A stretch of 64,000 nt of DNA from CAYMUN01 sp964393835. GTDB taxonomy: Bacteria; Patescibacteriota; Saccharimonadia; Saccharimonadales; UBA4665. Below are positions 48,417 through 57,102 of the stretch, piece by piece (within the stretch, counting starts at the first letter, position 1; each line of letters opens with the position of its first letter). The notes beneath the pieces are model-generated. The model was not told the DNA's origin. It was given only the letters and a program-made list of their open reading frames with translations, and searched no databases. The stretch lies in assembly GCA_964393835.1 (NCBI GenBank), contig CAYMUN010000002.1, forward strand, positions 1-64,000, read 5' to 3'. Made by a program: the position numbers and the translations under genes.

Positions 48417-49786
48417 GAGATTTCAGGTCTTTTCTTTCCGGAAGTGGTATAGCGCCTAGAAACATCTACCACGAACTTATTTGATCGTAAAAACTTTCGA
48501 CCTAGTAACATCTCGTGATTCATCTGTGACCTGTCGGCCAATGATGTTTTCATATCATAGTATTGCTCGCCGATGCGAACTTTAATGACTACCATGTAAC
48601 GATCCTGATACTGACCATTAGACGATTTTACCTTCTTTGTCCAAAATTCGCTTGTAAGAAAATCCAGGTCGCCGATTTTAAACTGAAGCTGGCCGTCCTG
48701 CAGCTGAATGTCTTGGGCATGAATGCTAGAGCTATCGGCACCGGTATCGACTTTGGCGATAATCTTTTCCTTGCTATCATTGTCACCACATATATATACC
48801 GTCTCCAGTCGGCCTATTCGCTGGGCTTGGCTCGTTACCTTACTTTTTGGTTCTTCGGTAGCAATGGCTTCGTCAATTGCCGCTATCAGCCAGTCGGCTT
48901 TTTCAGCTTCAAAACTGGCTCCCTCAATTTGCGGCGCTCGATTAACTTCTAAAATATAGGCCTCGCCGGTTTTACTATCAAGCATCATATCGACGCCGGC
49001 GCAATCACGCCGAAAGGTATAGGCGGCTTCAACAGCTTGGTTCAATACTGTCCGGTCAAGGCTTGAGATTTCGTGTAAGGTCGCAGTAGCGCCTTGTGAA
49101 GTATTATTAAGGTGCGTGTCGCCACTGGCTTGGCGGTGAATCACTCCCCGCACTTGGCCTCCAGCGACAAACAGTCGATAATCCCCGTCATTTGGTATAC
49201 ATTCTTGGATCAGGAAATGGCGTCGACTGGATTTAAGTAAGGCTGCTAGTTCATCCAAGGATTTGACTAAATAATTAGCGTCACCTCGGGTTCCGCCGGT
49301 AGCTTTGGCAATGACAGGAAACTGGAAAATGTCAGCGTAATCTTGGGCTATCAGGCGCAGCAAGCGACGCTTATTCCTACAAAATAGCGTAGCCGGGATT
49401 GGGAGTTGCTTGCGTTGCAGGGCAGCCATTTGGCTTAGTTTGTTACGCGAATTAGCTTTTAGGATTTCCTGGTCAAAAAATGGCACGCCATGATCGTGGA
49501 GGTAAAAGGCGCAAGCCTGCATCTGTTGCATACTGGCGCCAGCTTTGCGGAGGTAAGCAAAGTCGTACTCCTGTAAATCAAAATGGTTGCGATGATCCCT
49601 GATGATGCATTTGTCATTGGTAATTAAGTAAGACAAGCTGCGGGCATAACTGACATAGACTTCATAATCTTTATCGTGAGCAGCGGCAGCTTGCCGTAAC
49701 AGTGCCTGCAAGGCCGGTGGGTCGGCTTTGCCTTGGCGCACGCTACGATTAGCAAATAGTAGTAATACTTTTTTAGTTGCGGACAT
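48413..49786 (-). CDS. ATP-grasp domain fused to a RimB-type retropepsin-like protease, 457 aa
   Basis: Residues about 1-320 form an ATP-grasp ligase (FPVIAKATGGTRGDANYLV, FLIQECIPNDGDYRLFV, Mg-binding AYILEVNRAPQIEG). Residues 326-457 form the ATP-dependent zinc-protease/RimB-like aspartic protease family: RLETVYICGDN, catalytic DTGADSSS (Asp at about 347), and the closing MLLGRKFLRSNKFVVDVSR. In other bacteria these two activities are separate neighbouring genes. The fusion could couple adding and trimming a peptide tag. TTGACA-18-TATAAT ends exactly 7 nt before the ATG, so it is leaderless. Confidence 0.85.
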   Translation of the reverse strand: MSATKKVLLLFANRSVRQGKADPPALQALLRQAAAAHDKDYEVYVSYARSLSYLITNDKCIIRDHRNHFDLQEYDFAYLRKAGASMQQMQACAFYLHDHGVPFFDQEILKANSRNKLSQMAALQRKQLPIPATLFCRNKRRLLRLIAQDYADIFQFPVIAKATGGTRGDANYLVKSLDELAALLKSSRRHFLIQECIPNDGDYRLFVAGGQVRGVIHRQASGDTHLNNTSQGATATLHEISSLDRTVLNQAVEAAYTFRRDCAGVDMMLDSKTGEAYILEVNRAPQIEGASFEAEKADWLIAAIDEAIATEEPKSKVTSQAQRIGRLETVYICGDNDSKEKIIAKVDTGADSSSIHAQDIQLQDGQLQFKIGDLDFLTSEFWTKKVKSSNGQYQDRYMVVIKVRIGEQYYDMKTSLADRSQMNHEMLLGRKFLRSNKFVVDVSRRYTTSGKKRPEIS

Positions 49787-49792
49787 CTACCT

Positions 49793-49822
49793 ATTATAGC
49801 ACAAATTGTTGATGCATGTCAA
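49793..49822 (-). promoter_or_regulatory. consensus promoter of the ATP-grasp/protease operon
   Basis: TTGACA (49817-49822) and TATAAT (49793-49798) on the minus strand, spaced 18 nt. The predicted start site is the A of the start codon at 49786, so the mRNA is leaderless despite a near-perfect sigma-70-type promoter. Confidence 0.8.
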
Positions 49823-49836
49823 TTATCTACCCCTGT

Positions 49837-49953
49837 TTATTGTTGGGCCTGGACGACGCGGGTGTAGATGAGATAGATAGCGCCGGCGACGACCAGGAGT
49901 ACCGCGACTAGCAGTGGAACAAGGCCGGACTGGTTTAGTGGAGCACGTTTCAT
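49837..49953 (-). CDS. small membrane protein, 38 aa
   Basis: MKRAPLNQSGLVPLLVAVLL continues as a single hydrophobic helix to IYLIYTRVV and ends in QAQQ. The basic start suggests N-in topology. TAAAAT 8 nt before the ATG makes it leaderless or nearly so. It lies between the surface-protein gene and the ATP-grasp operon, same strand. Confidence 0.55.
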   Translation of the reverse strand: MKRAPLNQSGLVPLLVAVLLVVAGAIYLIYTRVVQAQQ

Positions 49954-49995
49954 TCTGCTTTATTTTACTGTATCAAGCCATGAGCGAAAAGCGGC

Positions 49996-51381
49996 TTACT
50001 TAGATTTCGGTGATGGTTTGGATGGATGTGCGGCTGGCGGAGCTTGTGGCGGTTCGACATAAAGGTCGTTACCAAAACTCTTGGGATACTGCTGAGCCAT
50101 CTGGAACATATCTAATGGCTCCTCAGACTGAGAAACTGATTTGGCATGCTGGGTTGCCTCGAGGGGATAAAACGTTTCTTCTATTTTGGCTTCCACGGCA
50201 TTTTTGGGTACCGGATGGGCAGTCGTGGCATAAGGGATCGGCATGACTTTTGGAGTGGCTGGAACGGCCAAAGGTTGTGGTGTCGGCTGCTGTTGCTGGA
50301 TTGGTGGTACTGGTAATACGGCGGCCGGAGCAGGCGGTAGTACTACCGAGGGGGCAAGCGGAGCAACAGGCGCGACGGTATTAAGGGCTGGAAACTGAGT
50401 CGCTGGAGGGGTGTGTAGCGGGTTTGAGGCTTGAGCGATAGCGTTGGTACGCCGGGCTTTAGCCCACGCGTCTTGGGCGGTCGCGTTTTCGGCAGTCACT
50501 TGTTGGGGTGCCAGCGGCTTGTGGCGGCGGGAAGCAGCTATGGCAAGCATAATGATACCCAGGGCCGCGATTCCTCCGGCAATTGCCAGCCAGGGCAAGT
50601 TTTTGGTGGTACCGGCGGTAGTTTTTTTGGTCGGCTGTGCGACGCTCGTATCATTGCTGCCGCTGCTCGGTTCGGTAGTATCCGTACTGGTGGAGTCTGT
50701 GGTAGTATCCGCTGCGGGCTTCTCGAGGATCGGCAGGACATCGGTTTGGGCGCTTTTGACTGGCCCCGGAGCGGCTGGCGCGGGCGTGGTCGTCGCGGGA
50801 GCCGGCTTAGGAGTCGTGGTGCTAGGTGGCGTCACTGGAGGCTTGGACGGCGCCGGAGCGGGAGGCGGTGCCGGAGATTGGAGCATGTATGAGCCGTTTT
50901 GGGTGGCAGCGTCCCGATCCCGCGATCCAGAACCAGAACTGTGACCGTTAGAAAGTACTAAGCTGGCCGGGCCGGCAGTTTTAGCTTTAAAAGCCAAATT
51001 AGCGATCGTGACAACGGGAGTATTCAATTTGCTGCTCGCGAGCTCAACGGTAATCCTCAAACTACCGTTAGCATCAACCGACACCTGGTGAGATGTCACT
51101 GTCGTGTTATCAAAACCAGCGTTTAAATACTGTAGGTTGGTGCTGGGAGCGACGGTAATCGTCAGCGGGTTGCGCGTACCGCCACTGTTACTAAAATTAA
51201 TCGCTATATTGAATTGGTTACCGACCGTATACGAGCCGCTGGCCGGAGATGGCGCAAACAGCCCGGTAAGCGCCGATGTGCTGGCGCTAAAAACGGTGGT
51301 AAGGGTTACTACCAGCAGGGCCACAGCCAAGCAAAACGCCCGGGTTTGGTGACGACTACAAAAATCCACTAACTTTTTCAT
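49996..51381 (-). CDS. cohesin-like, proline-rich surface protein with membrane anchor, 461 aa
   Basis: A signal-type helix (FCLAVALLVVTLTTVFSAS), a beta-sandwich of about 120 residues resembling cohesin domains (SYTVGNQFNIAINFSNSGG, VVTIANLAFKAKTAGPASLVL), a Pro/Ala/Thr linker, a Ser/Thr/Asp stretch, a membrane helix (LPWLAIAGGIAALGIIMLAIAAS) and a long Pro/Ala/Gln cytoplasmic-type tail. It would display the beta domain outside the cell. The tail may be disordered and bind intracellular partners. No dockerin is seen nearby. Confidence 0.75.
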   Translation of the reverse strand: MKKLVDFCSRHQTRAFCLAVALLVVTLTTVFSASTSALTGLFAPSPASGSYTVGNQFNIAINFSNSGGTRNPLTITVAPSTNLQYLNAGFDNTTVTSHQVSVDANGSLRITVELASSKLNTPVVTIANLAFKAKTAGPASLVLSNGHSSGSGSRDRDAATQNGSYMLQSPAPPPAPAPSKPPVTPPSTTTPKPAPATTTPAPAAPGPVKSAQTDVLPILEKPAADTTTDSTSTDTTEPSSGSNDTSVAQPTKKTTAGTTKNLPWLAIAGGIAALGIIMLAIAASRRHKPLAPQQVTAENATAQDAWAKARRTNAIAQASNPLHTPPATQFPALNTVAPVAPLAPSVVLPPAPAAVLPVPPIQQQQPTPQPLAVPATPKVMPIPYATTAHPVPKNAVEAKIEETFYPLEATQHAKSVSQSEEPLDMFQMAQQYPKSFGNDLYVEPPQAPPAAHPSKPSPKSK

Positions 51382-51503
51382 GATTGTGTTTAGCTAACTA
51401 TCAGTAGTATAACATTTGCTGAACCAAAGGTTATATAGTCCTGCTATAAACAAAATCCAGTGCACTATTGCTTTATATCAAAAATAATGGTATAATTAAC
51501 ACC

Positions 51504-52109
51504 ATGTCTGAACGACACCCGGATTCACCTCAAACATTGCCGCCTATTTTTTTGCTGGCTTATCTTGCCCAAGCTCAGGAAAACGCCCGATTACGGGTAG
51601 AGGCTCTCCAAGATTCACTAACGGGGCTACCGAATCGGCGGGCTTTTTATGACGAAGCTGAAAGGCTGATAGGCCAGTATCAGCGCCACCCAGGTTCGGC
51701 TAGTCTGGTTCTGCTTGACTTGGATAATTTTAAAAGGATCAATGATATGCACGGCCATCCGGCTGGTGACGAAGTACTGGTGCAAGTCGCCCGCTCTATG
51801 TCCGGGCGGCTGCGCAAAGGAGACTTCCTTGCCCGGCTAGGCGGTGAAGAATTTGGCATCATAGTACGCGATGCCGATAAGACCCAGGCAGCTGAGCTGG
51901 CTGACCGTATTCGTCTGGGGATTACCGAAGAAGTCAGGGTACCCCTAGCGGTAGGCAGTCAAGAATATCGTGGTATCACCGTCAGCGCCGGCATTAACGC
52001 CATTAATCCTAGTGAGGGATTCTTTGAGGCAGATTTTCGCGGAGCGGATGTCGCTTTATACAAAGCCAAGGAACTTGGTCGAGATAGAGCAGTCATATTT
52101 GGTAATTAA
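51504..52109 (+). CDS. GGDEF-domain diguanylate cyclase, 201 aa
   Basis: The GGDEF domain fills residues 35-200 with DSLTGLPNRRAF, LLDLDNFKRIND, the active-site GGEEF (113-117) and, five residues before it, the allosteric I-site RKGD (104-107). It should make c-di-GMP from two GTP and be product-inhibited. The N-terminal 35 residues are a short helix without a sensor. ATG 51504 is 8 nt after TATAAT (51491-51496), so it is leaderless. No PilZ or EAL partner is in the window. It overlaps convergent dnaJ by 4 nt. Confidence 0.92.
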   Translation: MSERHPDSPQTLPPIFLLAYLAQAQENARLRVEALQDSLTGLPNRRAFYDEAERLIGQYQRHPGSASLVLLDLDNFKRINDMHGHPAGDEVLVQVARSMSGRLRKGDFLARLGGEEFGIIVRDADKTQAAELADRIRLGITEEVRVPLAVGSQEYRGITVSAGINAINPSEGFFEADFRGADVALYKAKELGRDRAVIFGN

Positions 52110-53170
52110 AAGGCTTCGAGGAGCTCTTTTTGCTGGCGACTGAGTTTGGTAGGGATATCAACGATGATAGTGACGATGTGAGGGCCACGACTATCGCCTT
52201 TGAGGTGCGGCACGCCGTGATTGGATAGTTTAAAATCCGAGCCGGATTGGGTGCCAGCCGGGACTTTCATACGCACCAGGCCATCGACCGTTTCGACGTC
52301 GATTTCAGTACCGAGAGCGGCCTCGACCATGCCAATGTGCTCTTCGCTCAGGATGAGATCGCCCTCTCTCGTGAACTTTTTGTGTGATTTGACCCGGATG
52401 TTAACGTAGAGATCGCCTTTTGGCCCGTTGGCGATAGCTTCACCGTGCTCTCGAAGTCGAATGGTAGCTCCGTCATCGATACCGGCCGGGATCTTAAGCT
52501 GGACAACTTGGCGTTTTGCCTGGGTGCCCTTGCCGTGACAGACAGAGCAGACCTTTTCGGGAATTTTGCCAGCGCCATGACACTTTGGGCAGAGGCTGGC
52601 TTGCTGGATATTGCCAAAAATCGTTCGGGTGACACTGACTACCTGCCCCGATCCCTTACATTCATCACAAGTTTTAAGCTCATAGCCAGGTTCGACCGTC
52701 GTGCCTTTACAATGCTCGCAGCTATCCTCGAGGTTGAGATTGAGGTCGACTTCGGTGCCAAAAACAGCTTGTTCAAAGGTGATTTCCACTCCGGCTTCAA
52801 CGTCTCGGCCGCGAGCTTGGCGACGTTGCTGCCCGCCGCTACCGCCGCCAAAAAAACTACTAAAAATATCGCCTAGACCCAGATCACCAAAATCAAAATT
52901 AACATTTTGCCCTTGGGCGCCACCATAACCGGCAAACGGGCTGCCGCCATTGCTGCCGACACCGGCATGACCAAACTGGTCATAACGTTTGCGCTTCTCA
53001 CCATCTTTGAGGACTTCGTAAGCCTCGTTGAGCTCTTTGAATTTCGTCTCGTCACCGCCCCGATCCGGATGGTGCTCGACAGCCGCCCGCCGAAAGGCCT
53101 TTTTAATCTCGTCAGCGCTGGCATCCTTACCAACTCCTAAGATGTCATAATAATCCCGTTTCGATGCCAT
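52106..53170 (-). CDS. dnaJ: DnaJ co-chaperone
   Basis: A 354-aa type I DnaJ: J domain with EHHPDRGGD, a Gly/Phe region, four zinc-finger repeats (first a degenerate CEHCKGTT, then CDECKGSG, CPKCHGAG, CSVCHGKG) and a C-terminal peptide-binding domain. It stimulates DnaK. An AGAGGC SD precedes the ATG. It is the last gene of the heat-shock cluster. Confidence 0.97.
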   Translation of the reverse strand: MASKRDYYDILGVGKDASADEIKKAFRRAAVEHHPDRGGDETKFKELNEAYEVLKDGEKRKRYDQFGHAGVGSNGGSPFAGYGGAQGQNVNFDFGDLGLGDIFSSFFGGGSGGQQRRQARGRDVEAGVEITFEQAVFGTEVDLNLNLEDSCEHCKGTTVEPGYELKTCDECKGSGQVVSVTRTIFGNIQQASLCPKCHGAGKIPEKVCSVCHGKGTQAKRQVVQLKIPAGIDDGATIRLREHGEAIANGPKGDLYVNIRVKSHKKFTREGDLILSEEHIGMVEAALGTEIDVETVDGLVRMKVPAGTQSGSDFKLSNHGVPHLKGDSRGPHIVTIIVDIPTKLSRQQKELLEAF

Positions 53171-53186
53171 GCCTCTAGTCTACCAG

Positions 53187-53510
53187 TTATCCCTGTTTTA
53201 CTTCGTCGGCCCACCAGGTTTGAGCTTTGACTGACAAATTAGTCAGCGGAATTTGCTGCAGGACGAATGTTTCATAACTATGCAACTTGGCAACTTCAGC
53301 TTCAATCTTTTCGAAGTGATGAGCGACTGTCTCCATAATCAACTTGACCTCTTTGGCGTCGTCCAGCGCGCCGTGCCAACGGTATTTGGACTGCACTTCC
53401 AGGAATTCCACGCAGGCCACTAACGAAGCGTGCAGCAAGTGATCGGCGATATCGTGCGCCTCCTGCCAACTCTTGCAGGTTAGCACCACTTCGACGAAAT
53501 CAGTGTTCAC
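53187..53510 (-). CDS. cutA: CutA-like divalent-cation tolerance protein
   Basis: A 107-aa trimer-forming ferredoxin-like protein. FVEVVLTCKSWQEAHDIADHLL, ACVEFLEVQSKYRWHG and KLHSYETFVLQQIPL match the CutA1 pattern, though Cys and His ligands differ. GTG 53510 lies 1 nt after the dnaK stop and gives the normal length of 105-110 aa; a longer frame starting at 53585 would run through dnaK. Its position between dnaK and dnaJ suggests heat-shock coexpression. Confidence 0.8.
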   Translation of the reverse strand: MNTDFVEVVLTCKSWQEAHDIADHLLHASLVACVEFLEVQSKYRWHGALDDAKEVKLIMETVAHHFEKIEAEVAKLHSYETFVLQQIPLTNLSVKAQTWWADEVKQG

Positions 53511-53511
53511 C

Positions 53512-55437
53512 TTAGGCTTTCTTGTCGTCCTTAGTGTCTTGATCATCGACGACTTCGCCTTCGATGGTGTCGCCCTTTTTGTCATCTTTGAGCGCTTCGT
53601 CTTCGACCGGAGTTTCTTGGGCGGCAGCGGCTTCGTACAGCTTGGCGCCGATAGGCATCAGTTTATCGTTGAGCTCTTTGGCGGCTGATTCCATGGCGTC
53701 TTTGGAAGCCTCTTTGTCGTCGACGACTTTTTTAGCGGCCGCGGTTGCTTCATCAAGTGTCTTTTTATCGTCATCAGACAGTTTATCACCGTTGTCTTTG
53801 GCTAACTTGTCGGCCTGGTAAATAGCGCCATCCAGTACATTACGGGCTTCTACGGTTTCTTTACGCTGCTTGTCTTCCTCGGCGTGGGCTTCGGCGTCCT
53901 TGGCCATTTTTTCGACTTCGGTCTTGTCCAGGTTGCCGGAGCCGCTGATAGTAATGCTCTGCTCCTTGCCACTGCCCTTGTCCTTGGCGGTGACGTTCAG
54001 GATGCCGTTGGCATCAATGTTAAAGGTGACTTCGATTTGCGGTGTGCCGCGGGGAGCCGGCGGGATGCCATCGAGGATGAAGCGGCCCAGTGATTTATTG
54101 CCTTCGATGATGTCGCGCTCGCCCTGGCCGACGTGGATTTCCACTTGCGGCTGGCTATCTGCGGCTGTGGAGAAGACTTCGGATTTGCTGGTTGGTATGG
54201 TGGTATTGCGCTCGATCAGCTTGGTCATGACGCCACCCATGGTCTCGATACCTAGGCTCAGAGGGGTTACGTCTAGCAGCAGCACGTCTTTGACGTCACC
54301 CTGCAAGACGCCGCCTTGGATAGCGGCGCCGACAGCGACGACTTCGTCAGGATTGACACCTTTCATCGGGTCTTTGCCAAAGATCGATGTAACCTTTTCC
54401 TGGACGGCCGGCATGCGGGTCATGCCGCCAACCAGGACTATGGCGTCGATATCGCTGGCTTTGAGGCCGGAATCTTTGAGGGCTTTTTCGCACGGCGCGG
54501 CCGTCTTGCTGATCAGGTCGCCGACCAGATTTTCCAGTTTGGCCCGGGTCAGCTTGTGCTCGAAGTGCTTGGGGCCATCAGCATCAGCCGTCAAAAACGG
54601 CAGATTGACGTTGACTTCCTGGGCAGACGACAGCTCGATTTTGGCCTTTTCAGCCTCATCTCGCAGACGCTGCATGGCGGCATTATCAGAGGTGACGTCG
54701 ATACCATGCTCTTTTTTGAATTCATCAGCAAAGTAATTGACGATCACCCGGTCAAAGTCGGCACCGCCGAGATGGGTGTCGCCATTGGTCGATTTGACTT
54801 CAAACACACCGTCGCCTAATTCAAGAATCGAAACGTCAAAGGTGCCGCCGCCGAGGTCGTACACGGCGATCTTTTCATCTTTTTTATCGCCCTTGTCCAG
54901 GCCATAGGCCAAAGCCGCCGCGGTCGGTTCGTTAATAATTCTCTTGACTTCTAGACCGGCAATTTTGCCGGCATCTTTGGTCGCCTGGCGCTGGCTGTCG
55001 TCAAAGTAAGCCGGCACGGTGATCACCGCTTCGGTAACTTTGTCGCCCAGGAAAGCTTCGGCGTCGGCCTTGAGCTTGCCGAGAATCATGGCGCTGACTT
55101 CTTCCGGGCTGTACTCTTTGTCGCCCATCGTAACCTTGACGGCGTTGCCGCTTTTGATGATCTCGTAGCCCATCAGCTTGATGTCGCGCTGGACTTCTTT
55201 GTCATTAAAGTTACGACCAATCAGGCGCTTGACTTCATAAATCGTATTTTTAGGATTGGTCACCTGTTGGCGACGGGCGACTTGCCCCACGAGACGTTCG
55301 CCGTTCTTATTGACAGCCACGACCGAAGGCGTAGTACGGGCACCCTCCGAGTTAGCGATAATCTCCGGCTTGCCGGACTGCATGACAGCCATCGCCGAGT
55401 TAGTAGTACCGAGGTCAATGCCGATAATTTTAGCCAT
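53512..55437 (-). CDS. dnaK: DnaK chaperone (Hsp70)
   Basis: A 641-aa Hsp70: nucleotide-binding domain GIDLGTTNSAMAV, AVYDLGGGTFDVSI and VLVGGMTRMPAVQ, then the substrate-binding domain (LDVTPLSLGIETMGG) and a lid with an acidic Asp/Lys-rich tail. ATG 55437 begins MAKIIGID, the standard start; a GTG at 55452 is an alternative. It has its own CIRCE-controlled promoter about 60 nt upstream. Confidence 0.98.
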   Translation of the reverse strand: MAKIIGIDLGTTNSAMAVMQSGKPEIIANSEGARTTPSVVAVNKNGERLVGQVARRQQVTNPKNTIYEVKRLIGRNFNDKEVQRDIKLMGYEIIKSGNAVKVTMGDKEYSPEEVSAMILGKLKADAEAFLGDKVTEAVITVPAYFDDSQRQATKDAGKIAGLEVKRIINEPTAAALAYGLDKGDKKDEKIAVYDLGGGTFDVSILELGDGVFEVKSTNGDTHLGGADFDRVIVNYFADEFKKEHGIDVTSDNAAMQRLRDEAEKAKIELSSAQEVNVNLPFLTADADGPKHFEHKLTRAKLENLVGDLISKTAAPCEKALKDSGLKASDIDAIVLVGGMTRMPAVQEKVTSIFGKDPMKGVNPDEVVAVGAAIQGGVLQGDVKDVLLLDVTPLSLGIETMGGVMTKLIERNTTIPTSKSEVFSTAADSQPQVEIHVGQGERDIIEGNKSLGRFILDGIPPAPRGTPQIEVTFNIDANGILNVTAKDKGSGKEQSITISGSGNLDKTEVEKMAKDAEAHAEEDKQRKETVEARNVLDGAIYQADKLAKDNGDKLSDDDKKTLDEATAAAKKVVDDKEASKDAMESAAKELNDKLMPIGAKLYEAAAAQETPVEDEALKDDKKGDTIEGEVVDDQDTKDDKKA

Positions 55438-55489
55438 GGTCGAATTATTCACCCTTCCCTTTAATTAGCACTCATAATTAACTACTGCC

Positions 55490-55527
55490 AGTTTACCGAA
55501 CTAGCACTCTCATGTCAAGAGTGCCAA
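55490..55527 (-). promoter_or_regulatory. CIRCE element and promoter of dnaK
   Basis: On the minus strand, TTGGCACTC-N9-GAGTGCTAG (55501-55527) is a CIRCE operator bound by HrcA. TTGACA in its spacer (55513-55518) is a -35, spaced 17 nt from the -10 TAAACT (55490-55495). A further half-site (TTAGCACTC, plus 55465-55473) lies in the leader. HrcA would block RNA polymerase directly. Confidence 0.85.
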
Positions 55528-55533
55528 ACATAG

Positions 55534-56019
55534 TTACTGGGTCTTAACCCGAACCATGGCGTGGCGGATGACGTCGTCGCCGAGACGGTAACCGGATTGG
55601 AGCTCTTCGCTGACAATTTCCTGGCCGCCCTCACCCTCTTCCATGCTGACGGCTTCGTGCAGGTGCGGGTCGAAGTGCTCACCGATGGTTTTAACACGCT
55701 CGACGCCCATATCAGCCAAGGTTGCATCAAATTGCTTGACGACGCCCTGGACGCCCTTGATGTAATCATTGTCCTCGAGATCTTTAGGCGTGTGCTTAAG
55801 CGCTCGTTCGAAATTGTCGATCACCGGCAATAAGTCACGAATCACATGAGCTTTGAGGCGAGTCTTGAGATTACTCAGCTCTTCTTCGTGGCGGCGGCGA
55901 ATGTTAGTAGCATCGGCTCGCTCACGCTGCAGCGCCTGGGTTAGACCTTCGACCTGTTGCTGCAACGCAGCCAGGTTAGGCGACTTAGACGAAGCCGGTT
56001 TTTTAGCTTTGCCAGTCAC
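55534..56019 (-). CDS. grpE: GrpE nucleotide-exchange factor
   Basis: A 161-aa DnaK exchange factor with a long coiled coil (about 12-60), RDLLPVIDNFERALKHTP and the C-terminal beta domain EAVSMEEGEGGQEIV...GYRLGDDVIRHAMVRV (in pieces). It starts with GTG 56019, 17 nt inside the preceding gene, after an AAGG SD. Slightly short but complete. Confidence 0.96.
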   Translation of the reverse strand: MTGKAKKPASSKSPNLAALQQQVEGLTQALQRERADATNIRRRHEEELSNLKTRLKAHVIRDLLPVIDNFERALKHTPKDLEDNDYIKGVQGVVKQFDATLADMGVERVKTIGEHFDPHLHEAVSMEEGEGGQEIVSEELQSGYRLGDDVIRHAMVRVKTQ

Positions 56020-56326
56020 GATACAACCTTCGAGCTACAATGGCAGCTCCCAGCGCGGCAGTTGCTATTACGGCACCATGCATGACGCGACCAGCCAGGG
56101 CTTCGACCTCGGCATCCGAAGCTGCCGGAATAGCAATGAGTTCAGGGTCACTGATTTCTACGATATCGGTTGACGGTAAACCTTGGGCAGCGCGGGCTTC
56201 GGCTTCCTGAATATGTTGATCCCAGGTTGTTTCCCCTCGCAGCGCGGCTCGTTCCTGCAAGGCAATATAGCCTTGCTCAGTCATGTCAGGGCCTAAATTT
56301 GGAATTGGTAGTTTGGGTTCGGGCAT
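56003..56326 (-). CDS. hypothetical protein between hrcA and grpE, 107 aa
   Basis: A soluble acidic N-terminal part (MPEPKLPIPNLGPDMTEQGY) is followed by a C-terminal hydrophobic helix (GAVIATAALGAAIVARRLY) and a short basic end, so it may be a tail-anchored membrane protein. A strong AAGGAGAT SD precedes the ATG. It lies inside the heat-shock operon and overlaps grpE by 17 nt, so it is probably co-induced. No family recognised. Confidence 0.65.
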   Translation of the reverse strand: MPEPKLPIPNLGPDMTEQGYIALQERAALRGETTWDQHIQEAEARAAQGLPSTDIVEISDPELIAIPAASDAEVEALAGRVMHGAVIATAALGAAIVARRLYRDWQS

Positions 56327-56382
56327 ATGTATCTCCTTAGTTATTAGGTTGTTGTTGGCATCGTCTCCGGTAAAATTTCCCG

Positions 56383-57093
56383 CTATACATACAGCACTTC
56401 TTCCAGCTCTTGACCGGCACGAGAGACTAGCGTCATGACATCGCGGTAGCTTTGGCGGGTTGGGCCAAGCGTGCCGATGTAGCTGCGATCACTAAACGGG
56501 CTGCGGAAGCGGCTAATGATCAGGGTGCAGCCGGCCGAGCGGCCGATCGGGTTTTCTTGGCCGATGTAGACGCTGAGCGGCTCGTTGGGCGCGGCTTCAC
56601 GCAGCCAGGGCTCAAGGTTATCGAGTAATTGGGCTACTTGCTGGACGTTGAGGCCGCCGGCAAACTCCGGCTGGCCAAACAGGTTGCTCAAGCCGCTGAT
56701 ATACAGTTGGCTGCCGATAGTGGCCAGGCCGAGATTGTGGGTTAATTCAACTAGGGTATCGACGGCATTGCGAATCACCCGCTCCGGCGCTCCGGCGCTT
56801 TGGACGCGGGCCGTCAGGGCGCGCTCGCCACGGCGCTCGCTGAGGCTAGTGCTGCCACCATTTTCACTGAGGTTATTGACGTAAAATCGATAGCCCTTAT
56901 CAGTCGGTACCCGACCGGAACTGGTATGCGGCTGCATGATAAAACCTAAACGCTCCAACTCGGCCATCTCGGCTCTTATTGTCGCCGAGCTGACATTAAA
57001 GGCTTTGGCTAGCAAGCTGCTGCCTACGGGGCTGGCCACCTCGGCGTACTGCTCGACAATAGCCGACAGGATATTTTGTTGACGCTCCGTCAT
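56383..57093 (-). CDS. hrcA: HrcA heat-shock repressor, short form
   Basis: A 236-aa repressor that binds CIRCE operators. The N-terminal winged helix is intact (QNILSAIVEQYAEVASPVGS, NVSSATIRAEMAELERLGFI, PHTSSGRVPTDKGYRFYVN). Typical HrcA is about 340 aa; here most of the central dimerisation insert is missing, while the C-terminal core (GPTRQSYRDVMTLV) remains. It starts about 3-5 nt after the predicted transcript start, so it is nearly leaderless. It should autoregulate through the CIRCE just upstream. Confidence 0.95.
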   Translation of the reverse strand: MTERQQNILSAIVEQYAEVASPVGSSLLAKAFNVSSATIRAEMAELERLGFIMQPHTSSGRVPTDKGYRFYVNNLSENGGSTSLSERRGERALTARVQSAGAPERVIRNAVDTLVELTHNLGLATIGSQLYISGLSNLFGQPEFAGGLNVQQVAQLLDNLEPWLREAAPNEPLSVYIGQENPIGRSAGCTLIISRFRSPFSDRSYIGTLGPTRQSYRDVMTLVSRAGQELEEVLYV

Positions 57094-57102
57094 AATGCTT
57101 CT

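Noticed and set aside
50431..50944. Long plus-strand frames of Gly, Arg and Ser
   Set aside because: Antisense shadows of the proline-, serine- and threonine-rich linker of the surface protein.
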